From: Microbacterium cremeum
Lineage (GTDB): Bacteria; Actinomycetota; Actinomycetes; Actinomycetales; Microbacteriaceae
Direction: 5' to 3'
Length of the DNA: 64,000 nucleotides
Assembly (NCBI RefSeq): GCF_015277855.1
Contig: NZ_CP063812.1
Location: forward strand, 1 to 64,000
Shown piece after piece: positions 23,578 through 32,248 of this stretch (its first letter is position 1; every line of letters begins with the position of its first letter). Made by a program: the position numbers and the translations under genes. Under the pieces are notes generated by a model, which worked only from the letters and a program-made list of their open reading frames with translations, searched no databases and was not told the DNA's origin.

Positions 23578-24117
23578 CTACTTCCGCAGCTCGAAGGTCG
23601 TGGCGCCGACCTTGATCGGGGCGCCGACCTTCACGGGTACGGGTGCGGTGACGCGGACGCCGTCGTGCCATGTGCCGTTGGTGGAGTCGAGGTCCTGGAT
23701 CATCCACTGGTCGCCCCACAGCACCAGGCGCGCGTGATGGCTCGAGGTGTAGTCGTCGCGGATCACGAGCCCCGACTCGCTCGAGCGCCCGATCGTGAGG
23801 GGTTCGTTGCCGAGCGGCAGCTCGAGTCCCGCCTTGGGTCCGCTGGTGATCACGATGCGCGAGACGGCGTCGGTCGTGGCCGGCCCGCCCGCCGCGGCTC
23901 CGGTCGCTGCCGGCCGGGACGAGACCGGGGCGGTGGCCGACGACGCCGAGGGGGCGGATGCCGCGACCCCGGGCGCGGCGGCGGCCGCGGGCTCCGGCAT
24001 CCGTCGCACCTTCACACCGAACAGGTCGGCGCGCAGCGAGTAGACGACCGAGAACACGAAGGCCCACAGCAGCACGAGGAACGCGATGCGCAGCAGCAGC
24101 AGAGTCAGCTCGCTCAT
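23578..24117 (-). CDS. fhaB: FHA-domain protein FhaB/FipA type
   Basis: FHA domains bind phosphothreonine; FhaB helps assemble the divisome in response to PknA/PknB. The 179-residue protein has an N-terminal membrane helix (about 4-28, LTLLLLRIAFLVLLWAFVFS), an Ala/Pro linker and an FHA domain from about 88 to 176 with IGRSSES, SSHHARL and DLDSTNGTW. The ATG at 24117 overlaps the fhaA stop by 4 bp; a longer frame is spurious. Confidence 0.95.
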   Translation of the reverse strand: MSELTLLLLRIAFLVLLWAFVFSVVYSLRADLFGVKVRRMPEPAAAAAPGVAASAPSASSATAPVSSRPAATGAAAGGPATTDAVSRIVITSGPKAGLELPLGNEPLTIGRSSESGLVIRDDYTSSHHARLVLWGDQWMIQDLDSTNGTWHDGVRVTAPVPVKVGAPIKVGATTFELRK

Positions 24118-24857
24118 GCCAGCGGGCCTCCTTCCCGGAGGTCGAACCTGCGCGTCGCCTCGTCGGCGGGCATCGAGGGCTTGGGGGGTGAGGCCTGGGC
24201 CACCACGCGGAAGACGATATCGGTGCGTCCGATCGTGACGGTCGAGTCGGGCGGGAGCGCGGCCTCGGTGACGGGCTTGCCGTTGAGCTTGGTGCCGTTG
24301 GTGGACTTCATGTCGCGCACCATCGCGCGCTCGCCGTCCCAGAGGATCTCGACGTGCTTGCGGCTGGTTCCGGCGTCGGCGATCGTGATGTCGGCGTCGC
24401 TGCCGCGGCCGATCACGGTGCGGGATTTCGCCAGCGGGATGCGGCGCCCCTCGACGTCGACCACTCCCCGCCATGCGACGCGCCCGCCCTGCGCGGTCGA
24501 CGACTCGACCCGCAGGGTGCCGGTCGACACCTGCTCGTCGCGTGTCAGCGAGATCGAGACGGGTCCTGCGAACGAATAGCCCTGCGCCTTGGCATGCGTG
24601 TGCACGAGCGTGTCGAGCTCGTGGATCAGGGCGTCGCCGAGCGCCGACATCCGGTCATCGTCGGACGCCGACAGATGGACCGAGAACGTGTTGGGCGCGA
24701 GGATGCGGTCGCGCGTGACGACGGCGGCCTTCTTGTCGAGTTCGCTGCGGAGTGCCGAAGCGATCTCGACAGGCTGGATGCCGCTGCGGAAGGTCTTGGC
24801 GAACGCGCTGTTCACAGCGCGTTCGAGACCTTTCTCGAAGCTGTCAAGTAGTCCCAC
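24114..24857 (-). CDS. fhaA: FHA-domain protein FhaA type (DUF3662 + FHA)
   Basis: First gene of the leftward kinase/envelope operon. The 247-residue protein has the DUF3662 domain (about 1-115, starting GLLDSFEKGLERAVNSAFAK) and a C-terminal FHA domain (about 140-220) with IGRGSDADI, SRKHVEI and DMKSTNGTKLNG. In mycobacteria FhaA binds phosphorylated MviN and limits peptidoglycan synthesis. Its promoter must lie in the 155 bp before tRNA-Leu, but I cannot pick a convincing one. Confidence 0.94.
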   Translation of the reverse strand: MGLLDSFEKGLERAVNSAFAKTFRSGIQPVEIASALRSELDKKAAVVTRDRILAPNTFSVHLSASDDDRMSALGDALIHELDTLVHTHAKAQGYSFAGPVSISLTRDEQVSTGTLRVESSTAQGGRVAWRGVVDVEGRRIPLAKSRTVIGRGSDADITIADAGTSRKHVEILWDGERAMVRDMKSTNGTKLNGKPVTEAALPPDSTVTIGRTDIVFRVVAQASPPKPSMPADEATRRFDLREGGPLA

Positions 24858-25012
24858 GGGGCTCCTCGGACGGGGGGTGCCGGTTGGTACATGCTAATTG
24901 CACAGTCTGTATCAGCGATGGAGGCGCTGTGGACGGGCGAGTTCGGCTGCGGTGGCGGTGCGTGATATCCTCGGCAAGTTGAGTTTCGCGGAGTCCACGG
25001 ATGCCGCGATTC

Positions 25013-25096
25013 GCGCGAGTGGCGGAATAGGCAGACGCGCTGGCTTCAGGTGCCAGTGCCCGAAAGGGCGTGGGGGTTCAACTCCCCCCTCGCGCA
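25013..25096 (+). tRNA. tRNA-Leu (anticodon CAG)
   Basis: Acceptor arms GCGCGAG and CTCGCGC pair perfectly, with discriminator A. The anticodon arm is CTGGC-TTCAGGT-GCCAG, anticodon CAG, and a long variable arm TGCCCGAAAGGGCGT is present, as expected for a class II tRNA. CCA is not encoded. Confidence 0.97.
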
Positions 25097-25103
25097 CAGC
25101 GGT

Positions 25104-25133
25104 GAAGAGGGCTCCCGAGAGGGGGCCCTCTTC
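25104..25133 (+). terminator. Terminator of tRNA-Leu
   Basis: GAAGAGGGCTCCC (25104-25116) pairs with GGGGGCCCTCTTC (25121-25133) through thirteen positions including one G-U, closing a GAGA tetraloop. It starts 8 bp after the tRNA. No T-run follows, which is common in high-GC actinobacteria. Confidence 0.75.
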
Positions 25134-25165
25134 GCGTTCGCGGCCGGCACCTCGCGCCCGTCCGC

Positions 25166-25657
25166 TCAGACGCCGTCGAGGGCGGGAACGAGCGTGAAGA
25201 CGATCTCCTCGACCTCGCGGCCGAGGCCCGGTGCGAAGTCGACGTTGCGCGAGACCTCAGTGAAGCCGTTGCGCTCGAGCACGGCGATCGACCCCGTGTT
25301 GTGGGCGGCGGCACGGGCGAACAGCGGCCGCGTGGGCTCGCGCGAGATCAGCAGTCGCAGCGCTTCGGTCGCCACCCCGCGTCCCCACGCGTGGCGGGCG
25401 ATCCAGTAGGTCACCTCGCGGTCGCCGTCGACGGTGAAGGCACCCGCCGTGCCGGCGAATCCGCCGTTCTCGGTGACCACGAGGAACTGCACGTCGTCGG
25501 ATGCGCGCTGTCGCCGGATCCAGGCGTCGAACGCGGCCCGGTCGTCGGGATCCTTCGCGGTGAACGCCGCCATCGCGATCGCCTCGCGGTCGCGCATCAT
25601 CTCGAAGACCGCGTCGAGATCGTCGTCGTCCAGCGGGCGCAGCTCGATGTGCTTCAC
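25166..25657 (-). CDS. GNAT family N-acetyltransferase
   Basis: The 163-residue protein begins MKHIELRPLDDDDLDAVFEM with GTG at 25657 and shows the acetyl-CoA loop motif ARHAWGRGVATEALRLL followed by AHNTGSIAVLERNGFTEV, the RimJ/RimL-like arrangement. The acceptor substrate cannot be predicted. The longer frame upstream is the shadow of the GntR gene. It lies 41 bp after the GntR gene on the same strand and may be cotranscribed. Confidence 0.85.
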   Translation of the reverse strand: MKHIELRPLDDDDLDAVFEMMRDREAIAMAAFTAKDPDDRAAFDAWIRRQRASDDVQFLVVTENGGFAGTAGAFTVDGDREVTYWIARHAWGRGVATEALRLLISREPTRPLFARAAAHNTGSIAVLERNGFTEVSRNVDFAPGLGREVEEIVFTLVPALDGV

Positions 25658-25698
25658 GTGCCCAACGTAGCGAGGACCGCCGACGGCGAGAAGCGGCG

Positions 25699-26337
25699 TC
25701 AGTCCAGGCCGTGCTGGGCGCGCAGCGCGCGCTCCGCCCAGTCGGCGTCGCGCGCCAGCAGCGCGGCGCGGAAGTCCTCGTACGCCTCGCTGCGGCGGAT
25801 CGGGCACTCGATGTACGGGTGCCACCCGGCGAGGTTGCGGCGGATGACGAACTCGGCCTCGCGCATGACCACGACGTACGCGCGGTTGCGCGCGGCGTGC
25901 GTGAGCGTGGCGAAGAGCGTCGTGCTGCCGTCGATGATGCCGAGCCGGTCGTCGGCGCGGGAGGCGGCGATGACGTCGTCGAGCTGCTCGACGAGCACGC
26001 GGAGCTCGTCGTCGGTGCAGCGTGCGACGGCGAGGCGCACGATGTTGCCCAGCATGAGGACGGCGAACTCGTGCGTCTCTCTCAGCAGCGCCGTGTCGGG
26101 GATCGACACGCGCGTGTAGCGGTTCGGCGACACCTCGACCAGGCCGGTGCGCGCGAGCCGCTGCAGTGCCTCGCGCACCGGGGTGCGCGAGACCCCGAGC
26201 CGCTCGGCGAGTTCCTGGTCGCGCAGCCGCTCCCCCGGCGCGAGCCGGCCGTCGAGGATCGCTTCGCCGAGCCGGGCGTAGACCTCGTCTCCGAGGACGG
26301 TGCCGCGCGGCTCGATCGCGATGAAGGGAGCTGTCAT
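25699..26337 (-). CDS. GntR family (FadR-type) transcriptional regulator
   Basis: The 212-residue protein has an N-terminal winged helix with the GntR signature [20 protein letters not shown] and REALQRL (about 35-65), then an all-helical ligand-binding FCD-type domain. Such regulators respond to small carboxylic acids. Ligand and targets are unknown; the GNAT gene downstream is a possible partner. The ATG is at 26337. Confidence 0.87.
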   Translation of the reverse strand: MTAPFIAIEPRGTVLGDEVYARLGEAILDGRLAPGERLRDQELAERLGVSRTPVREALQRLARTGLVEVSPNRYTRVSIPDTALLRETHEFAVLMLGNIVRLAVARCTDDELRVLVEQLDDVIAASRADDRLGIIDGSTTLFATLTHAARNRAYVVVMREAEFVIRRNLAGWHPYIECPIRRSEAYEDFRAALLARDADWAERALRAQHGLD

Positions 26338-26692
26338 GGGTGCGACAAGTGTACGACGGACGATTCATCTGCATAGACCCGGAATTCCGCGCCCTCGACC
26401 CCATCGCCGGCGGTCGTCGAAAGCGGCGGGCCGCGGCATCCGACTGTCGCCACGAAGGGGATATATCGGTACGATTGCGATGTTCACGCTACGGCGTGGC
26501 CTATCCGGGGGGATCCGTCGACGCCCGGGCTTGGAGCACCGCTCGGCCCGGGCGTGCGATGGGCCCGCGTGTGACTCTCTGCAACATTTGTGTCACCATC
26601 TTCGGCCCGACTCTCGCCGCGCGCCGCCCGCTTCACTACGTTGGGAGGAACTCGCCGCAGATCGCAGCGAGTCCAACGAAGAACGGCAAGTA
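26338..26692. other. Gene-free stretch: divergent GntR/csp control region
   Basis: These 355 bp separate the leftward GntR gene from the rightward cold-shock gene. No coding frame looks real. The part next to csp probably forms its 5' untranslated leader: TTGG (26641) and ACTCGC (26650-26655) can pair with GCGAGTCCAA (26667-26676) to form a hairpin. The region 26455-26500 (GGATATATCGGTACGATTGC) is AT-richer and may hold a promoter, but no clear pair can be assigned. Confidence 0.5.
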
Positions 26693-26899
26693 ATGAGCAC
26701 GCAGGGCACCGTCAAGTGGTTCAACTCGGAGAAGGGATTCGGCTTCATCGCGCCGGATGAGGGCGGCGCAGACGTCTTCGCGCACTACAGCGCCATCGAG
26801 TCGTCCGGATACCGCTCCCTCGAAGAGAACCAGCGCGTGGAGTTCGACATCGCGCAGGGACCGAAGGGCCTCCAGGCCGAGAACATCCGCCCGCTCTGA
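26693..26899 (+). CDS. Cold-shock domain protein
   Basis: A 68-residue single cold-shock domain, [20 protein letters not shown], with the RNP1 (KGFGFI) and RNP2 (DVFAHYS) nucleic-acid-binding motifs. Such proteins act as RNA chaperones or antiterminators. The ATG at 26693 is fixed by family alignment; the true gene is only the end of a longer open frame. Its leader can fold (see 26641-26676), as in other cold-shock genes. Confidence 0.95.
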   Translation: MSTQGTVKWFNSEKGFGFIAPDEGGADVFAHYSAIESSGYRSLEENQRVEFDIAQGPKGLQAENIRPL

Positions 26900-26930
26900 G
26901 TCGAGCGAGCACCCGGCCTATCGAACGGCT

Positions 26931-26978
26931 GCGGGCTGCGGCATCCCTCTTCTGCACCGAACGGATACCGCAGCCCGC
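26931..26978 (+). terminator. Stem-loop after the cold-shock gene
   Basis: GCGGGCTGCGG (26931-26941) and CCGCAGCCCGC (26968-26978) are an 11-bp perfect inverted repeat with a 26-base loop. It lies between csp and the converging MprF-like gene and may terminate both. It lacks a T-run. Confidence 0.55.
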
Positions 26979-27020
26979 GAGCGTGCGCGCGTACCGTGCG
27001 CCGCACCCGCGGTGGACGGT

Positions 27021-29096
27021 TCAGTCGCGCTCGCCGCGCGCGAGTTCCAGGCCCGCGCCCGCGAACTGACGCAGGGTCGCGTCGGGGAGGAACGCGCGCG
27101 TGAGCGCCCCGCCGATGCGCGTGAGGTCGCTCTCGTCACGGTAGAGCAGGTACATCGTCTCGTACCGCGGGTGGAACTTCTGCTTGAACCGGTGCAGTGA
27201 CCCGAAGCCGTAGACCGGCTCGAGGATCTCGGCGAGCTTGTCGCTGAGGGTCGCGATCATGCCGGCGTCGGGCGGGTAGTCGTGGGCCAGCGGTGCGCCC
27301 GAGAGCGACATGATCTCGGCGCCCTCCTCGGAGAAGAGCTTGGCCGAGGATCCGATGAGGAACTCCATCACCGGTCCGAACCCGCCCTCGCGGCGCCGCA
27401 TGAGATCGAGCGTCCAGCCCCGGATGCTCCCGTCGCCGCCGAAGACCGGCAGCCACGACAGGAAGCCGTCGACATCGCCGTTGGGCGCGATCGCGAGAGC
27501 GAGGCGCACCTCCGGGGCCTCGGCCTCGACCAACGTTCCGAGCGTGAAGCCCATCTCGGGCAGGCCCTTGTCGCCGACCCACATCTCCGAGATCGCGCGC
27601 AGCTGCTGACGCACCCCCCACGGCTCGTCGGCGAGACGTGTCATGCGGAACGTCATCTCTTCGCGCCCGGCGCGATTGAGCGACGACCGCACCGAGTTCC
27701 ACTGCTTGCCGGTGAACTGCAGGCCCGGCAGGTCGACGATCGTGTCGTCGGCGACCACGAGGCTGCGCCACGTCGACGGCACGGCCGCGCGCGTGTTCTC
27801 GTCGGCGCTGAAGAAGCACGGTACGAGTCCGGCGTGCTCCGCCATCCGGACGAACTCGTCGACGGATGCCGCGCGCGTCGCCGCGGGGCCCAGCGGGTCG
27901 GCGAGTGCGAGCGCCACGCCCGCGCGACGCTGGTACGCCACGATGCCGTGCGTGGTCCGGGCGTAGGAGTTGCCGTCCCACGTGGTCATCCACGAGAGCG
28001 TGCCGCCGCCGTCGGCGCGCAGCATGGCCTTCACATCGTCGACCGAGGGTGCGGGCTGCCCGCCGATCGTCGAGGTGCGGCGTGCGCGGAAGGCGCGGCG
28101 GACCCAGATCAGATAGCCGAGCATGAGCAGCCACAGGATGCCGCTCGCGATCGCGAGCTCGGTCTCGCCGTCGATCACCGACTCGACCTGCGCCTCGCTC
28201 GTGACGACGATGCCGACCACGATCAGCGCGGCCGTCAGCACGTTGAAGACGCCGAGGATGACACCCAGCACCCACGCCCAGCGACGGCCGCGGCGCAGTC
28301 CGTTCGCGATGAGCAGGATGACGACGGTGTCGATCGCGAAGTCGACGAACCCGCCCGACACCGGCTCGGTGGGCCCGAAGGGGCCGTCGGTGGGCACCAG
28401 GATCGAGACGACCTGCGTCGCCCCGATGACCAGCACCGCGATGAACGCGAGCAGGCGCTGCTCGCGCACGGTGGTGCGCTGGATGCGCAGCGACCGGTCG
28501 ACGAAGAGCACCAGCAGCACCGCCATCAGGTGCTCGAGGTCGGCGAGGGTGCCCCAGAAGATCATCGCGATGAACACGAAGCCGAGGAGCACGAGCCACG
28601 CGCGCACCCGCCACGGCGGCACGAAGAGACCGACCGCCGCGGCGATGCACGCCATCGTGCCCCCCGACGCGCCGACGTCGAGCGCCTGCGCCTGAGTCTC
28701 GGCCCACGCCCAAGGGAGCTGCGACAGCGGCCACAGCACGAGCGCCGTCGCGAAGATCGCGAACAGCTGCCCCACCCAGTAGTACGCGAGGGCGACCAGC
28801 GAGCCGCGCCGGAACTCGAGATAGGCCATGCCGGCGAACCCGGCGATCGTGAAGAGGTACACCCACGGCTGGTTGACGAAGAACGTCCCGGTCACGGGCG
28901 TCCACCAGCGGCCGTCGGCGAAGGCGGGCAGTCCGTACGCGACGACGTCGTACATCCCGCTGTCTTCGAAGGGCCGCCACAGCCCCTGCCCGATCACCCC
29001 GGCAGCGAGGATCAGGGCGACCATCGCGAGCGTCGCCGGGATGCGGCGCATCGTCGCGACAACACGGTTCGGTGTCTGAGTCTTCGCGGCGCTCAT
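27021..29096 (-). CDS. MprF/LysX-like lipid aminoacyltransferase: membrane domain + DUF2156
   Basis: The 691-residue protein has an N-terminal membrane half (about 1-330) and a soluble C-terminal DUF2156 domain (about 350-680) of the type that transfers an amino acid to phosphatidylglycerol (TTHGIVAYQRR, FTGKQWNSVRSSLNRA, RRREGGFGPVMEFLIG, FKQKFHPRYE). This changes surface charge and peptide resistance. The membrane half contains GASGGTMAC and a later EHLMAVLL, resembling rhomboid Ser and His motifs. The ATG at 29096 follows the repeat cluster. The function of the N-terminal half is uncertain. Confidence 0.85.
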   Translation of the reverse strand: MSAAKTQTPNRVVATMRRIPATLAMVALILAAGVIGQGLWRPFEDSGMYDVVAYGLPAFADGRWWTPVTGTFFVNQPWVYLFTIAGFAGMAYLEFRRGSLVALAYYWVGQLFAIFATALVLWPLSQLPWAWAETQAQALDVGASGGTMACIAAAVGLFVPPWRVRAWLVLLGFVFIAMIFWGTLADLEHLMAVLLVLFVDRSLRIQRTTVREQRLLAFIAVLVIGATQVVSILVPTDGPFGPTEPVSGGFVDFAIDTVVILLIANGLRRGRRWAWVLGVILGVFNVLTAALIVVGIVVTSEAQVESVIDGETELAIASGILWLLMLGYLIWVRRAFRARRTSTIGGQPAPSVDDVKAMLRADGGGTLSWMTTWDGNSYARTTHGIVAYQRRAGVALALADPLGPAATRAASVDEFVRMAEHAGLVPCFFSADENTRAAVPSTWRSLVVADDTIVDLPGLQFTGKQWNSVRSSLNRAGREEMTFRMTRLADEPWGVRQQLRAISEMWVGDKGLPEMGFTLGTLVEAEAPEVRLALAIAPNGDVDGFLSWLPVFGGDGSIRGWTLDLMRRREGGFGPVMEFLIGSSAKLFSEEGAEIMSLSGAPLAHDYPPDAGMIATLSDKLAEILEPVYGFGSLHRFKQKFHPRYETMYLLYRDESDLTRIGGALTRAFLPDATLRQFAGAGLELARGERD

Positions 29097-29125
29097 GCGT
29101 TCAGGGTACTGGCCGGGGGTTTCGT

Positions 29126-29295
29126 GCGTTTCGTCTCGCTTCGCTCGCTCAACGACCGGGGGGTGTCGGTCGTTGAGCGAGGGAGCGTCAGCGACCGAGA
29201 CGAAACGCGGTGGGGGTGTGCCGAAACCCGGGGGGTGTCGGTCGTTGAGCGAGGGAGCGTCAGCGACCGAGACGAAACGCGGTGGGGGTGTGCCG
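29126..29295. repeat. Dispersed repeat copies D, including a 72-bp tandem duplication
   Basis: A plus-oriented copy (29126-29159, GCGTTTCGTCTCGCTTCG...) faces two minus-oriented copies (29168-29208 and 29240-29280). The segments 29157-29223 and 29229-29295 appear identical over about 67 bp with period 72, so one copy was recently duplicated. The array fills the gap between the MprF-like gene and the coiled-coil gene. Confidence 0.8.
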
Positions 29296-29305
29296 GCGGT
29301 CCGGC

Positions 29306-30574
29306 TCAGTGGCGGCGCGAGAGCCGGGCGTGGTCGGCGAGGGCCTTCGCGTCCTCCGCGTGGCGCATCGCTCGGCGTGCGGCGTCGAGCGCCGCCACTG
29401 GGTCGTGGGTCTGACGGGCCTGGGCCAGCTCGTGCTGGGCCGACAGCAGCCGTGACCTCGCGTCGGCTCCGGCCTGAGAGTGCGCGACGGATGCCTCGGC
29501 ATGCGCGATCGCGCCGCGCGCGGCCGCGAGGGTTCCGGGCAGCGCGGTGCGCGCACCCCGCAGCCGCTGCTGCGCGGTGCGGGCGTCGCCGAGCGCGAGG
29601 TCGAGTCGCCCGCGCAGACGCGCGATGCCGTCGACCGCGCGGGTGGGCCGGCGGGCGGCATCCGACTCGATGTGGTTCAGGGCGTCCTCGATGGCGTGAA
29701 GCTCGGCGCCGAGCCGCTCGGCGTCGGGCGGTTCGAGGTGCTCCCGCGTGACGGACGCCTGGCGGAGGGCGCCGCGCGCGGCGGCGATCTCGTCGGGCAC
29801 CGCCTGCGCCGCCTGGACCACGAGCCGATGGGTCTCTTCGAGGATGCGGGCGTCGGTCTCGGCCTGGCGCAGCGCGCGCTCCGCCGCGGCGAGCTCGGGA
29901 AGCGCGCAGAGCGACGGGTCGGCCGCCTGGGCCGCGGCGGCATCGAGCCGCGCCTCGGCCTCGGAGATCTCTGCAGCCGCCGTGTGCGCCGCGCGCGAGG
30001 CATCCTGCCACTCGGCTTCGTCGAAGCGTGAGGAGAGCTCGGCCACCAGCGCCGCGGGGTCGCCCATCGACGCGCGCAGCTCGGACAGTCGTCGGCGGGC
30101 GGCCTCGACCTGGGCCGCGGCTGACACGTTCGCACGCACCCAGGCGCCGTGCTCGGCACGCGCCGACGCGATGAGCGCGAGGGCTTCACCGGCCCGGCGA
30201 TCGATGCGGGTCGCGACGCGGCGGATGTCGGCGGGTGCGGCATCCGGTTCGCTGATCTCGCGGTACTCGTCGAACGAGGAGTCGCGCACGTGCTGCGCGG
30301 TCATTCGCGCCCGGCGCAGCGACGCGGGCGCGCCGCCGCCGTAGAGAGCTCCCGACAGCCCGACCTCGAGCTCGAGCTCGCCGACCTCGTCGTCCAGGCG
30401 CACGAGGGTCGCGCCGGCTTTCGCTCGCGCCTGCTGCGCCGCGGCGCGCGCTCGCGGAGAGCGGCGGGCGCGCCGGAGCGCCCAGACCAGCGCGGCGATC
30501 AGCACGGCCGCGATGCCGAGGGCGATCAGGGGCGGGATCACCCACTCGAGGATCGCGTCGGCGAATTCAGGCAT
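29306..30574 (-). CDS. Hypothetical coiled-coil protein with N-terminal membrane anchor
   Basis: The 422-residue product has one N-terminal membrane helix (about 11-32, WVIPPLIALGIAAVLIAALV) followed by a very Ala/Arg/Glu-rich, almost wholly helical chain with repeating AEARL/RRAL patterns, predicted coiled coil. The segment around SSFDEYREISEPDA resembles the helical tail of actinobacterial TPM-domain proteins, but the TPM domain itself is absent; this is only an impression. The ATG overlaps the HAD gene end by 8 bp, so the two are coupled. Confidence 0.72.
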   Translation of the reverse strand: MPEFADAILEWVIPPLIALGIAAVLIAALVWALRRARRSPRARAAAQQARAKAGATLVRLDDEVGELELEVGLSGALYGGGAPASLRRARMTAQHVRDSSFDEYREISEPDAAPADIRRVATRIDRRAGEALALIASARAEHGAWVRANVSAAAQVEAARRRLSELRASMGDPAALVAELSSRFDEAEWQDASRAAHTAAAEISEAEARLDAAAAQAADPSLCALPELAAAERALRQAETDARILEETHRLVVQAAQAVPDEIAAARGALRQASVTREHLEPPDAERLGAELHAIEDALNHIESDAARRPTRAVDGIARLRGRLDLALGDARTAQQRLRGARTALPGTLAAARGAIAHAEASVAHSQAGADARSRLLSAQHELAQARQTHDPVAALDAARRAMRHAEDAKALADHARLSRRH

Positions 30575-31307
30575 GCGCGCCCTCGGCGGGCGCCGCGGCG
30601 GCGTCGGCGGGAGCGGAGCTGGGGTCGTCGAGCAGCAGGAGCGCGCGCAGCTGGCCGGCGTCGTCGACCGCCGCCTGCGCGCCGTCGGACTCGTGCGGCC
30701 ACGAGAAGCCCCAGCGCACGAAGATCACCGGGACCCCGTGGGCCGCGCCCCCCTCGACGTCGTGATGGCGGTCCCCCACCAGCACCGGCCGGCTGGTATC
30801 GGCGCCTGAGGCCTGCAGTCGGCGCAGGGCCTCGGCCACGATGTCGGACTTGGCGCTCAGCGTCTTCTCGTCGGGTGTGGCGCCGACGATCGCGGTGAGC
30901 GAGGTCGACAGGTCGAAGTGGTCCATCAGCGCGACGACCTGCACTTCGGGCTTCGAGCTCGCCGTCGCCTGCGGGATGCCGGCGGTCGCGACATCCCGGA
31001 TCAGCTCTCCCATGCCGGGGAACAGCTTCGCGCCGGTCGAGTAGCCGTCGATCTTGTTCAGCCCGCGGTAGAACGTGACCGCCTCGGCCGCCTCAGCGGG
31101 GGTCATGCCGACGTTCACCTGGAACGACTCGTACATCGGCGGGCCGATCCAGTGCACGAGCTCGGCCCGGGTCGGCGGACGCTTGCCGAAGTGCTCGAGG
31201 GCGATCGTCAGGCGCCGCAGGATCCCCTCCGACGCGTCGACGATCGTGCCGTCGACGTCCCACAGCACGCAGGTCCATGGCGAGGGCGACGGTGTTCGGG
31301 TCGGCAT
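30567..31307 (-). CDS. HAD-superfamily hydrolase, phosphoglycolate-phosphatase-like
   Basis: The 246-residue protein carries HAD motifs I (WDVDGTIVD, nucleophile Asp), II/III (ATASSKPEVQ with the Lys) and IV (GDRHHDVEGG), plus a helical cap domain. This matches the Gph/PGMB-like subclass IA. The substrate is not known. The ATG at 31307 with GGAGC just upstream is preferred to the longer frame. The C-terminus is an Ala/Pro-rich tail. Confidence 0.85.
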   Translation of the reverse strand: MPTRTPSPSPWTCVLWDVDGTIVDASEGILRRLTIALEHFGKRPPTRAELVHWIGPPMYESFQVNVGMTPAEAAEAVTFYRGLNKIDGYSTGAKLFPGMGELIRDVATAGIPQATASSKPEVQVVALMDHFDLSTSLTAIVGATPDEKTLSAKSDIVAEALRRLQASGADTSRPVLVGDRHHDVEGGAAHGVPVIFVRWGFSWPHESDGAQAAVDDAGQLRALLLLDDPSSAPADAAAAPAEGAHA

Positions 31308-31337
31308 GTGCTCCAGCCTAAGCGGGCCCGAGTTGAC

Positions 31338-31411
31338 GTTGAGAAACCATGCGTAGGTTGAGACGTCACACGGCTGGTGGTTTCTCAACCTCCGCGTGGT
31401 TTCTCAACCTC
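31338..31411. repeat. GGTTTCTCAACC repeat cluster
   Basis: GGTTTCTCAACCTC occurs twice in direct orientation (31379-31392 and 31398-31411), the inverse GTTGAGAAACC once (31338-31348), and a partial AGGTTGAGA near 31355. Arms of 11 bp can pair. It lies in the 162 bp between nucS and the HAD gene, both leftward, and could be an attenuator, an operator, or a small repeat family. Confidence 0.6.
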
Positions 31412-31469
31412 GATGCGGTCGAGGGAGGGCGCGGGCGCGGTGGGGTGGGGCGGAGGGACCGAACGGGGC

Positions 31470-32165
31470 TCAGAAGAGGCGGGGAGCGCCGGACTCGACG
31501 CCCTTCATGCCGTCGTAGTCGAGGGTGACGCAGCGGATGCCGCGATCCGCCGCGAGCACCTTGGCCTGAGGTTTGATCTCCTGCGCCGCGAAGACCCCCG
31601 TCACCGGGGCCAGGTGCGGATCGCGGCCGAGCAGGTCGAGGTAGCGCGTGAGCTGCTCGACGCCGTCGATGTCGCCGCGGCGCTTGACCTCGACGGCGAT
31701 CGTGCCGCCGGCGGGGTCGCGCAACAGCAGGTCGACGGGGCCGATCGCCGTCGGATACTCCCGGCGGACGAGCGTGAGGCCGTCGCCGATGACGTCGACC
31801 TGTTCGGCGAGCAGGCGCTGCAGGTCGGCCTCGACGCCGTCCTTCTGCAGCCCCGGGTCGATTCCGAGCTCGTGCGACGTGTCGTGCAGCACCTCGTAGA
31901 TGCGCACCAGCAGCGCGTCGCCGGTCTTGGCATGCGTGACCCGCCAGTGCTCGAGCACTCCTGCGGCGGCGGACTCGGCATCCGGGATCTCGACGTCCAG
32001 GCGGCACGGCGGGCTCATCCAGTTCAGCGGCTTGTACGAACCGCCGTCGGAGTGCACCAGCAGCGAGCCGTCGCCCTTGTGCACGAGCAGCCGCGTCGCC
32101 AGCGGCAGGTGGGCGTTGAGCCGGCCGGTGTAATCGACGGAGCAGCGGGCGATGACAAGACGCAC
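31470..32165 (-). CDS. nucS: Mismatch-specific endonuclease NucS/EndoMS
   Basis: NucS replaces MutS/MutL in most actinobacteria, cutting both strands at mismatches. The 231-residue protein starts [20 protein letters not shown] and has the RecB-like nuclease core [13 protein letters not shown] and [20 protein letters not shown]. The C-terminus GAPRLF resembles a clamp-binding tail; contact between the C-terminus and the beta clamp is reported for this family. The start is GTG at 32165. Confidence 0.94.
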   Translation of the reverse strand: MRLVIARCSVDYTGRLNAHLPLATRLLVHKGDGSLLVHSDGGSYKPLNWMSPPCRLDVEIPDAESAAAGVLEHWRVTHAKTGDALLVRIYEVLHDTSHELGIDPGLQKDGVEADLQRLLAEQVDVIGDGLTLVRREYPTAIGPVDLLLRDPAGGTIAVEVKRRGDIDGVEQLTRYLDLLGRDPHLAPVTGVFAAQEIKPQAKVLAADRGIRCVTLDYDGMKGVESGAPRLF

Positions 32166-32248
32166 CTGACGAGCCTAGTCCGCGACCGGCCCGGCGCGGA
32201 CTGCGCAGACTGCCCGTCGCGATACTGCGAGGTGCGCGCCTGGCACGG

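Noticed and set aside
29097..30011. N-terminal extension of the MprF-like gene to 996 residues
   Set aside because: The extension translates the repeat array and the antisense of the coiled-coil gene; the ATG at 29096 fits the first membrane helix.
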